A stretch of 64,000 bases of DNA from Coriaria nepalensis (Eukaryota; Streptophyta; Magnoliopsida; Cucurbitales; Coriariaceae): contig CP114497.1 in NCBI GenBank assembly GCA_027186245.1, positions 1,247,501 to 1,311,500 on the forward strand. Reading direction: 5' to 3'. The notes under the pieces were generated by a model that was not told the origin of the DNA, made no database searches, and worked only from the letters and a program-made list of their open reading frames with translations. Below are positions 12,188-22,173 of the stretch, piece after piece (the stretch's first letter is position 1; every line of letters begins with the position of its first letter). Both the position numbers and the translations under genes were made by a program.

Positions 12188-12968
12188 TAAGACTTTATTA
12201 TCTTCACATGTCTAGTAAATGATCTTTTAGCTTAAATTAATTATTTTTTATATTTTTAGCCCTAAAATTTTATTTTTATACTATTTAACAGACTTTATTA
12301 TTTTAAATTATTTTTATTTAATTTACCATTTTACAACCACCAATTCTTTTACCATCACCTCCTTTGATCAACGTCGTCAGAAATAAACTTTTATTTTTAT
12401 TTGCAGGCTCTTAACTTTTATTTATATATTTTTTATTTAACTTTTAATTATTTTTCATTTATTTACCTTTAAAATAATTTCATTTACTTTTTTTCACCGC
12501 CACCGCCACCGACATCATTTTCCATTGGAAAACAACTCTCTCTGTCTCTAAAAAAAAGGGATTCTAATTATTCGACTGAAACCTAACAAGAGAGAGAGGG
12601 TTATTTTTTAGTGGTGAAGGATGACGGTGGTGGGTGGCAGTAGCAGAGGAGGAGGGTAGATGAGGTTTTTTTTTTTAAGATGAATAAATGAAAAATAATT
12701 AAAAGTATGATTAAAAATATAAAATTAAAAATATAAAAACCATGTCAAATCTTTAATTTGAAAGTATTTCTGGCAACAATGATCAAAGGCAGAGTGACGG
12801 TGGATGAGTTAGTGGAGGTGATAGTGAAAGGGTGGATTAGTGAAAAAATGATTTAAAATAATAAAATATGTTAAATAGTATGGACTCAAATTATGGGGCT
12901 AAAAATATAAAAGATTATTAATTTAAGGTTAAAAAAGAGTTTAAAAAATATGTTAAGGGGAAAAGTCT
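12188..12968. mobile_element. Foldback (long inverted repeat) transposable element
   Basis: The left arm (about 12188-12480) and the reverse complement of the right arm (about 12665-12968) align along nearly their whole length. Shared landmarks include CTTTTATATTTTTAGCCC, ATACTATTTAACA, TTTATTATTTTAAAT, CCTTTGATCA and CTTTTAATTATTTTTCATTTATT, in the same order. The central loop of roughly 180 bases contains a CCGCCACCGCCACC run on the left and GGTGGTGGGTGGC on the right. There is no coding capacity, so it is a non-autonomous element. Superfamily and target-site duplication could not be fixed by eye. Confidence 0.75.
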
Positions 12969-14661
12969 TATTTTAATGTAGTTTAATAAGAGATTTTATA
13001 TGTAGTAGAAAATCTTTCAAATAATATGATAGTTTGAGAGAATTAAACATATTTTAACTTTTAAAAATACATTATTGGATAGATTATTTTAGAAATGTAA
13101 TTATAGTTTAGATCATGAGAATTTAGGCCCGGCATGTCCTAAATTGTTAGATCGGAGAAGAGACTTATAATAAGATATAAACAAATATGAATAATGAGGA
13201 ATATTTTATTGAAATGTTAACTTTTATTTGTACAGAGAAGTTGATATATATCATTTGTTTACAATGGTAATAAGTCAATTAAGGAATGATATTCTAAGTA
13301 AAGGCATTTGATATGGTGATTTGTTGTATTAGACATTTGACTTTCCTTATATAATTAGAAATTAGGGTTAGAGAGGGAGAGAGATTGAGTAAGAAATGTG
13401 AAAATTATAGAGATGGAGTCTTTTACTTAGATGGAGTATTTATAAGTAAAAATGAGAGAAGGGAGAAAATAAGAATAATATTCAAAAACCTCCATTTGTG
13501 GGACTCGTACCAGTATGGCCCGTGAACCGGGGAAACTAGGCCCGGCATGCGTGCATGCATGCCGGGTCCGTGCCCCAGCCGAACTTTTTACAGATATGTG
13601 CGGCCGAATGTATATAGTTGTTCATAACAACTTGGTTTAAAGTGGGAGCAATGATGGAAAAACAATGAGAAATACCCGATGGGGTCAAGGGTCCAAAAGG
13701 CAATTCCGAGCATGTTGTGGGTGTTTGAAAATGACTCCCAAATTCATTCTCTTCACTCTATTTGCACCAACCCATCAACTAAGCAACTTATAAGATGGTG
13801 GGCCCATTGGATCCAATAATACATGAAAAGTAGAAAGATGCACATGATGTGATGTTTCTTCTTTATAGGTTGGTGACACACTGAACTTTTGAACAGAAGC
13901 ATTTTTTCCGGATGCAATCTCAAGTTTATTTGGGATCCAAATATATACTCGGAAAAAAAAATGTTAGATATCTCTCAAGTTCATTTAACCTGAATGAATC
14001 TGAAAGGTGTTTGGATCCAAACTTCACCTCTGCTTATACTCAACTCCAATTTATATATTTGCTTTAAACTGAAAAATACTTCATGTCTTCATTGATATTT
14101 ATATATAAAAAAAATTCACGTACGGCATAATTTCGTACTCCAATATTTTGTTATATATATATCTATATATATATATATGTATTATATGATATTAAAAGCT
14201 CACCCACATCGTCTGTTATGGTAATGGACACTAATATGAACTGTGAAGAGAGATAGGAGGAGGAGGGAGTGGTTTGCTCAATAATTGAGAAGAGAGAAAC
14301 AAAGTTCAGTCTTTGCAGCAGAGACACAGCAAAAGATCATGATCCCAATTCAAGTCCTCCACTGATCCCACTCCAAGTTCCGCCCCCTCCTTCCTCTCTT
14401 TCTTTCAAAGCTACACAAATACATCATCACATTTTTGTCCCGTAGGATACACCAAGTCAACCCTTTTTTTTTTTTTTCTTTCCCACTGCCAAAAAACATC
14501 CACATGGTTTGGTGCACTTGCCACAAAACCAAAAAGATGAAAAAGAAAAGGAAAAGAAAGTGAATCTTCAGAACTATATAAAATTCACATAGACCCTTCT
14601 ATTATAAGAGACTAAGAGAAGTAATAAGTCTTCTACTGCCATTGAGATAACTTTGCATATT
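12969..14661. other. Spacer and presumed NIP promoter
   Basis: No gene seen. Apart from the GC hairpin at 13541-13566, it is AT-rich, with a (TA)n patch near 14152-14180. The last few hundred bases should hold the NIP promoter and 5'UTR; I did not identify a decisive element, and no ATGTAA minimal upstream frame is visible in 14200-14661. Confidence 0.4.
13539..13568. repeat. Perfect 10-bp GC-rich hairpin
   Basis: Arms CCCGGCATGC at 13541-13550 and GCATGCCGGG at 13557-13566 enclose a six-base loop GTGCAT. The same GGCCCGGCATG word occurs once more at 13126-13135. The hairpin is strikingly GC-rich within AT-rich spacer. Confidence 0.7.
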
Positions 14662-16406
14662 ATGGAAAATGAGGATGTTTCATCAGCACCTTCTACCCCA
14701 GCCACACCAGGCACACCTGCTGCTCCACTTTTTAGTAGTAGTTTCAAGCTAAGTTCTGCCATTAATGGCAGAAAATCACTCCTCAAAAGCAGCTGCAAAT
14801 GCTTTACTGCAAATGTTGTTGAGGAATGGGCCATGGAAGAAGGCAATAAACTCTCTTGCTCTTTCCCACCACCTCCTGTATCACTTGCACGAAAGGTGTT
14901 TGTCAGGATGCTTCGATGAAAAAAAAAAGTCTAAAAAGTTTCTAAATTTGTCCCTTTTTTTTTTATATTGAAGATTGACCCCTTTCTTTTTGTGAAAAAA
15001 CCACAGGTAGGAGCTGAATTTATAGGCACACTTATACTGATTTTTGCTGGGACAGCTACTGCTACAGTGAACCAAAAGACACAAGGATCTGAAACACTCA
15101 TTGGTCTGGCCGGATCAACAGGTTTAGCTGTTATGATTGTGATTCTGTCAACTGGGCACATTTCTGGGGCCCACCTTAACCCTGCTGTCACCATTGCTTT
15201 TGCTGCCTTAAAGCACTTCCCATGGAAACATGTAAAGAAAAAAGAAAAAACCAAATGCAACTTTGTTCAACTTAGCTCTCTTCTCTATGTGTAATTTTTT
15301 GTTCATTGGATTCTTTGGCAGGTGCCAGTTTATATAGGAGCACAAATAGTAGCATCTATATGTGCTGCTTTTGCACTAAAGGGGATATTTCACCCTATAA
15401 TGGGTGGAGGAGTTACAGTTCCTTCAGGTGGATTTGGCCAAGCTTTTGCTCTTGAATTCATAATCAGCTTCAACCTCATGTTTGTTGTTACTGCTGTCGC
15501 TACCGACACTAGAGCTGTAAGTACCTTTCTCTTTTTCCGGAACCATCATTAACTTAATACGTCTATCAGATCTGAAAAGTTATTGTTAGATGACAAATCC
15601 TTACAGGACAAGAGTCTCATTTATAGTAAGTATTAGTTATTTATTTGAGGCATGAGTCAATGAAGATAGATAGATCAAAGTTGTCCCTGTTTACTATGGA
15701 CCAATAGATAATAAAATATGAAGGAAACTGATATCTTGGAAGAAGTGCAGATTTCTAGATTCTATGTATTTTTTACTCTTTTTTTTTTCATTTTGTACAC
15801 ATCCAGAGAAAAACTAAGATAAGGGTGCAGACACTGTTCGCAGAGCGTTCTTTTCTAACCTCTCCTAACATTCAAAACATCTCTCTTTGACAAGTAGTTA
15901 GTCCAGTAGTCAGAACTTTGATCAACTTGTCATTTGCAATATTTATGATTTTTGAATAACGTGTGTTATTATTACAGGACCATAAAGCCTATAGATTTTA
16001 TACTTACAAGAATGCGCTAAATGAAAATTTCTCCTTATGAAACTATAGGTAGGAGAACTAGCCGGATTCGCAGTCGGAGCTACTGTCATGCTCAACATAC
16101 TCATTGCCGGGTATTTCAATTTTCCAACATTGTCATAAATTGGATATAAATACAGTTTAAAACAATGGGTTTAAGGTATAATTTAAGTTATAGATTGATG
16201 ATTTTGGAACCTTGTATTGTGTTTGCTTATGGTGAAGGGAAACAACAGGGGGATCGATGAATCCAGTAAGAACACTAGGACCAGCCTTGGCAGCAAATAA
16301 TTTCAAAGGGTTATGGGTATATCTTACAGCCCCCATTCTTGGGGCACTTTGTGGGGCAGGAACATATTCTGCTGTTAAGTTGCCGGTGGAAGATGACGAA
16401 AAGTGA
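14662..16406 (+). CDS. NIP6-1: NIP6;1-type aquaporin (boric acid channel, nodulin 26-like intrinsic protein)
   Basis: Membrane channel of the NIP II group; Arabidopsis NIP6;1 moves boric acid to young tissues. Five exons: 14662-14895, 15007-15231, 15322-15516, 16049-16110, 16238-16406; 294 residues. The ATG at 14662 (MENEDVSSAPSTPATPGTP) was chosen because the in-frame TTG nine bases upstream is not a plausible eukaryotic start. The proline/threonine-rich N terminus and CKCF motif resemble NIP5;1/NIP6;1. First pore motif is SGAHLNPAVT, second is SMNPVRTLGPA (NPV instead of NPA), the NIP6;1 arrangement. The C terminus is KLPVEDDEK. Phase forces the exon 5 acceptor to 16238, giving AGETTGGSMNP; relatives usually have a proline where this has glutamate. 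Convergent with RPL7. Confidence 0.94.
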
Positions 16407-16719
16407 AAAACCATGAAAAGCCCTTCTTCAGCAGAAGAAAGAGCTTTAGAAGATAACAACTAGATCATGAACGAAGAAGACCCATGATGTTAACAGTACT
16501 ATAAATTGCATTGTATTCTGCCATAGATTCCATAGTTTTGTACTCATGTGTTGAAGGGAAATGAAAATCCATTTTATATCCTTAGATTTTTCATGATTAT
16601 CCAATCACATAACGTCACAGAGAAAGAGAACAAAAATATTTGAAGTAGCTTAGAAATTGTAATATAGCAAATTACATCCTGAATCCATTTCATACTCAAA
16701 ATTGTTTCTCATACTAATT
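16407..16719. other. Convergent 3' spacer between NIP and RPL7 genes
   Basis: A 313-base gap between two stop codons facing each other; it holds both 3'UTRs and nothing else I can identify. Confidence 0.5.
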
Positions 16720-18192
16720 CTAATTCATTTTAACGATGAGTTCATTGATGCGATCTTCTCGATTTCCAGCATCGCCTCCTTCCTTGAAAGATGACTTTTT
16801 CCCTTGAAGCCCGCCTTCCGGCTTCTCAAGAGCAAAGGGCCATAGAAAACTGGTCACCTCTTTAAAATGTGGACCCACGCTAGCAATCTCATTCACAATA
16901 TCTTCTATGCATATGATATTATGCTTGCCCAATTCCTGTCATTAGATAGTATAAAAAATTAATTTCAAACAAGAAAAAGATAAAATCCAAGAAACAATGG
17001 TCCTTGTTCACGATGTTACTTCCCTGACCTGTTCAATAAAGTTATTGTCCGTAAGAGGAACCCTTTGCTGGTCGACTTTCGCAAAACCCTTCTTGTATAC
17101 GAGTTCCCTTATGTTGTTTAGATTAGGATACCTTCACATAGCAGAGAGACTGTATTATCAGAACTAGATCACAAAATAATTAATCAAGACAACGAATTAG
17201 TACTAGTAACAAGAAATTGAATTGATTGAGTACCCATATGTGATGTATGGCTCCACCATCCGCAACTTTTCCACATTACTTTCAGTAGCCCTTACAAATA
17301 CAGCATAAAAAATCTTCCTTAATCTTAGACTATTTAGCATCTTCCTTGTTTTTAAATGCATGTCGTTCTTTCTGAAAAATAATTGGGAACAATCAGTAAT
17401 CCGACAATTAGAATAAAATAAAAAAACATATCAAGAAAGCTGATAATTACCCCTGTATACGAACAACAAAGAGCAGCTTTGAACTTGCTGCCAACTGTTC
17501 TGGTCTTTTTCTTTTAGACCTGTGCTTCATTTGGATGAGGTCCAGTTCCTAAGAAACAAAACATCAAACAATCCATCAGGTCATTCCATCACCAAATACA
17601 TGGAAGGATAAACCAAAAAACAAGCAAGAAGGTAGAGATATTCAATATCAGCATATCAACCGACCTAACAGAAGCTGTAAACTTTATGAAGGGAAGAAGC
17701 AAGGAAAAAAGAAACCCATGTAGCTTAAAAAGTGGTTTAGGATTGAGATTAAATGAGTTTGAATACGGTAAAATTCATATGAACACAAGACCTTAAAGTT
17801 CAGCTTTTTTTTCTCCTCTAATCCATGTAACATTACTGAAATTCTTATGAAATTACCAAAATAAAAAACTTCCATTCTATTGTATTTCTCTATATCCACA
17901 TCAAACAAAAAAACATAACTTTTTTAGAAGATCAACGAAAAACAGACGCTAAAACCAAAGGAGGAACTCAAATCGCCATGGAAGTAAATCAGAGAAAAAG
18001 AAATACCTTAGCGCGGTACTCTCTGACAAACTCATCAGGTAACTTGATGTAACCTTCCTTGTTTTTCTTCGAAGCAAGCTTCCTCTGTTCCAGCTGCTCC
18101 TTCCTCCGCAGTGCGAACTCTTCATTCGTCTTTCTTCTTTTCAATACAATCTCTGGTATGTAGGAAAGATGCTTTGGCACCTCTTCCGCCAT
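16720..18192 (-). CDS. RPL7: 60S ribosomal protein L7 (uL30 family)
   Basis: Component of the large cytosolic ribosomal subunit. Five exons: 18007-18192, 17451-17548, 17234-17371, 17029-17131, 16720-16935; 246 residues, typical of plant L7 (242-248). It begins [20 protein letters not shown], with the basic eukaryotic N-terminal extension, followed by the uL30 core: [51 protein letters not shown] and the C-terminal [15 protein letters not shown] segment. The SEINQIK codons ahead of MAEEV belong to the 5'UTR, since a splice acceptor falls within them. A 5'UTR intron appears to run from about 18351 to 18200. The divergent L7-1 subtype (At1g80750-like) fits both sequence and gene order. Confidence 0.93.
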
Positions 18193-18351
18193 TTTTATCT
18201 GGTTAATCTCAGACAATTAAATCAATATACTTCAGAGTATAAGAAATTAACAACCACCAGTGAAACAAGAAAATAAATTCGACGAAATCGACTTCCTTTC
18301 CAGTTTTCCACAAACAGAGGCGAAAGAAAGCTTACCAGTGCTTGGCGGCAG

Positions 18352-18410
18352 AGATCAATAGAGAAAGAGCGGGTTTTCAAATTTTAGGGTTTATAGTTTA
18401 CGGACGAGGG
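18352..18410 (-). promoter_or_regulatory. RPL7 leader with telobox
   Basis: TTTAGGGTTTA at 18383-18393 reads AAACCCTAAA on the gene strand. Telobox motifs near transcription starts are common in plant ribosomal protein genes and other growth-related genes. Just downstream, CTG|GTAAGC (near 18352) is a plausible 5'UTR splice donor. Confidence 0.6.
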
Positions 18411-18926
18411 AAGCCTGTCACGTTAGGTTAAACAGTTTTTTTTTTTTTTTTCCCCCAATTCTTTATATTTTAATTTCGTTTTTTACCTAACATTTATTAT
18501 GCTTACAAAAAATTAATTTTAAAAACATATAAACATAATTTTTTAATTAAATATTCCCAAATGTGCTCGAACATCTTAAACTTCCCAGTCAAAATGAATC
18601 AACATATGTAAATTGCTGACATTTTGTCCAAACTCTTGTTTGGAAATTCAAGTTCCGGTTAATGAAAATGACAAATACTTGTTCTTGTTGGTTGAGGAAT
18701 TGGCAAAACTGTCATAATCCAGTACCAAAACATGTTAAGATATTCCGACCATCACACTGACAAAATGTAATTACTTGTTTTTGAGTATTGCATTGACAAT
18801 CACTATCGGTCTAGAATGTATAATGTGGTTACAAAGAACAAATTCATATGACAAATTATGACAGGAGAAAGGCCCCCACAGTAATTTGCCTGAAAATTTC
18901 CGGCAAGGGAAGCACTAAAGGCGTCT
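18411..18926. other. Spacer between RPL7 leader and GOS11 3' end
   Basis: AT-rich sequence with a T tract near 18437-18452. It carries the RPL7 promoter and the GOS11 3'UTR; no other gene seen. Confidence 0.4.
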
Positions 18927-21054
18927 TCACTTGGTCAACCAGTAAATAATTATCAGAAATGTGCATACAGATGCGACGAGGGAAAGAATGATAGTATCCA
19001 TGGACTTTTTCCTCTTTATTGATGAAATAATTTGATTTACCTGCACCCATGGAGAATTACTCTTTCTATCAGTATCTTCCGAGCACAATCATGGCTTTTG
19101 TTGTAGGGTCATGTTTTTCTCCAGAACAAAAATAAAGATACGATAAGGGAAAAGTAATAAGTTCCATACAGTTGGGAGGCGGCTGCCGACATTGCTAAGC
19201 TTTGAATTGATGCCACCGAAGGTTGAACGTTGAAGCCCAAGTGCACCGAGTGTTGCTTGCGCATGAGAAATCACATTATCCATCTGTCAAAACAATTGTA
19301 GGCAGTTTATATATTCAACTAATTTTGGTTCAATTCTCTAATTATCTTTTATATTACCTGTCCTGTGCTTCGGCTAATAGAAGCATGTTCTTTAAGAAGT
19401 GCTTGCTCAGCAGAACCACTACCCTCTTCCAAATCTAATATTGTTCGGTCAAACTCCCTGAAATCGTCAAGAAGGGATGCATGTTCTTGCTTCGCTCTGA
19501 GGCTGGAGCGGAGGCGATAAAACTCCTGCATTTCAATCATGTTAAAGCAAAATTATGATTTGCTTTATAGCGAAAAAACAACATTCCCTCCTTTAATTGG
19601 GTGTCTTCAAATATCATGAGGGAAAATGATAAGCCTGTAACTTCTAACCTAGTATTAAATACCTCAAATGAGCTAGGGTGTAAACTATCCACCTTTCATT
19701 TGAGTCAGTTCTAATACAGGATGGATTCAGAATAGAATAACTAGAACAAGTGTAAAGTAGCCTCAGAACTGCAGTACCTGAGAAAGATCTTGGAAAATTT
19801 CTTGATGTCTAGTTAAAGTATGAGAAACCATTTCTGTTCCAACTGATGAGACCCATGCTTGCATCTGTGAGTTTACTTGTTGGAGCTGTTTTAGCAATCG
19901 GTCTATAGTGGATTCAAGGTCATTCTCTGAAGCATCAACTTTTGTCGAAATCTTTGTAGAAACCAGTTTCCGATAAGAATTCATCTGCTCATCCAACTGA
20001 GCTTCAATCTTTCTTGCCTGAAATCAGGAGGGAAAAAAAAAAAAGGTTTCCTAGGTACTTCTGTCCCGAATACAACTTGAATACTTACAAATTCAGTCAA
20101 AATATACTTAGCATGCTTACTCTAGAGGTAGCCATGTTAGTGGGTCATGATGTCCCTATCAATTATAGAATATTAGATTCAACTATTTTTCTCATTGTTA
20201 AACATCCAAAAAGGTTTGAAACAGTAAATGAAACTATTTCTTGAAGCATAAAAAATATTGAATTGAAAAGCCATTGAATCCATCGGCTATATGAAAATCC
20301 ACAGTTTTTGACAGCTCTTTTAGGGTGCAAATGTGAATTTCCAGTATAATTAATACCCATTCGGAGTGCAAAAGCTAAGGATCTTGCTATATGAAAAATC
20401 CACAGTTTTCGACAGCTCTTTTGGGTGCAAATGTGAATTGCCGGTATAATTAATATCCATCCGGAGTGCAAAAGCTAAGGAGTTTGCCATCGTCACTTTG
20501 ATCTCTTCTCAAAAACTTCTAAAAAAGTGCATCTCATTTCTCTCATCAGCACACCTGAAACTTCTCATCCAGCAAATAAAAAGACCTCTTCATACAGACA
20601 GCAAGATCTTCCTCCCTTACAGATTTCAATTCTGAAATTGAACTTTATCAATTGTTCGAAGTCTTGAAAACGAAATCTACGAAGAGATCGAATCAAAAGA
20701 ATAGAAAATTTTCAAAATCTAAATTTATTTCCATCAACTGACACAACAACCAGAAAAACTCCAATCGGATTTGCAACGTAATCAAAACAACAGTTTGAAT
20801 GTTCATTTCCTAGCAAAAGAAAAAGATCTCCCAATCTAATTTGTCGAATTGCAATAATTTGGCACAATCAAAGCATTTTACCTTGATATGAATGTCGCCG
20901 AAAATCGAAAAGGGGGAGAAAAACAGAATTCTAAATTCGCACCCGATTTCCATTTCTAGTACCCAACAATCAAGGAAGTGAAGGAAACTAAAATGAAATA
21001 TGATAGAATCTTCACCTGTTTACGAAGGGCATCCCATGAGCTCGGCGCCTCCAT
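18927..21054 (-). CDS. GOS11: Golgi Qb-SNARE GOS11
   Basis: Golgi SNARE for intra-Golgi vesicle fusion. Five exons: 21016-21054, 19778-20017, 19358-19525, 19170-19283, 18927-19040; 224 residues versus about 223 in Arabidopsis GOS11. It starts MEAPSSWDALRKQARKIEAQ. The central part has ISxxxGQ-type linker and Qb SNARE-like helix (MDNVISHAQATLGALGLQ, then STFGGINSKLSNVGSRLPTV). The C-terminal exon encodes VNQIISSIKRKKSMDTIILS followed by a single membrane anchor ending IIIYWLTK, a standard tail-anchored layout. Intron 1 is about 1 kb and contains a 100-bp tandem duplication. No defects seen. Confidence 0.94.
20287..20486. repeat. 100-bp tandem duplication inside GOS11 intron 1
   Basis: Two adjacent copies start at 20287 and 20387, each beginning CTATATGAAAA and containing ATCCACAGTTTT, GACAGCTCTTTT, GGGTGCAAATGTGAATT and GGAGTGCAAAAGCTAAGGA. 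A few substitutions separate them, so the duplication is moderately recent. Confidence 0.9.
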
Positions 21055-22173
21055 GGATATTGCTAATTCCGAAGAAAGAGTTATCGATTCGATCCCCTCC
21101 AAAATCCTTGTACGTTCCTCTATCTGAAGTTATTCTTCTTCTTCTCTCACTGTCTCTTCTGGATTTGGAATTCGGTTGCAGAGAACGATTCGAGATTATC
21201 CGCTTACAAAGTTTCAACCGCAATTTGGCGAAAGCAATAATAGTTTCTAACTAGCAAGCAAACTACGAACAGCGAGAGAAACAATCCCCTGCGGTTGCTT
21301 CCACAGTAATTTTTGTAACAACGGGGCTCTTCGTAATTGTATTTTGAGATGATTGACGTGATTTTTTTGTTTCGACGAGAAAGAGAGACGCCCGTCACAC
21401 CGTTACTAACGTAGTCTAATTTTATTTTATTTTATTTTATTATTTAATTAAATTAAATAATAAAATATAAATAATTTTTTATACTCCCTTAAAAAAATAT
21501 ATAAATTTATTCATTTCATTTTATATAAAAATTTTTATTTTTCATAATCGGAAAATTATCCCTACATTTTTTTAAGTAATATAATATAATAATATATTTA
21601 TCATTTTCTATAATAAATTATAAATTTTAAAATAAAAATTTAACGGATAATATTATTAAATAAATTTAAAATAGATCCGTTATGTTTATTTGAAATTGAT
21701 GCATTTCTTATGACTTTTCTTTTTCCTCCTTTTTATTATATATTTATTATTTGAATGATAATTACATCGGTGGGCTTAGTAATGTTGGTTGAATTAATAA
21801 TCTCAACTATTTAAATGTACTTAATACGTCACCGTATTACACTGTTCCATTATTCTCTGATACTCTGACCAGTCAAGCAGTTTTGGAGAGAAACTCTTGG
21901 AACCTCTCCAACCACAACATTTTCTCGAGAAAATAAGAAAAGAAAAGAAGGGAAAGAGAAAGTGGAGGACAAAAGTATTTTTACTGGTGTTTGGTGAGTT
22001 TTTTTTGCTGTTGTTTGCATTATAAAACCAGGCTAAGTGCTTCTGGTTGGTTGCACTCGAGAGAAATACTAGTAAGAAAGCGTACGTCCTATCACTTTTT
22101 AACCAACCAAACACGTCTCACATCGCACGTCTCACGTCTCACCAGAAAATACAAGAAACTTACAAAGTCCAAT
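21055..22173. promoter_or_regulatory. Divergent promoter region of GOS11 and the CCR gene, with AC elements
   Basis: On the CCR side there is a TATAAAA at 22021-22027, a GGTTGGT at 22045-22051 (AC element in reverse) and ACCAACC at 22102-22108, inside the likely 5'UTR, 70 bases before the ATG. AC elements are bound by R2R3-MYB regulators of phenylpropanoid genes. The middle part (21410-21780) is strongly AT-rich with no gene. Confidence 0.6.

Noticed and set aside
14653..14661. TTG-initiated start nine bases before the NIP ATG
   Set aside because: Plant genes rarely start at TTG, and ATG at 14662 gives the expected MENEDV N terminus.
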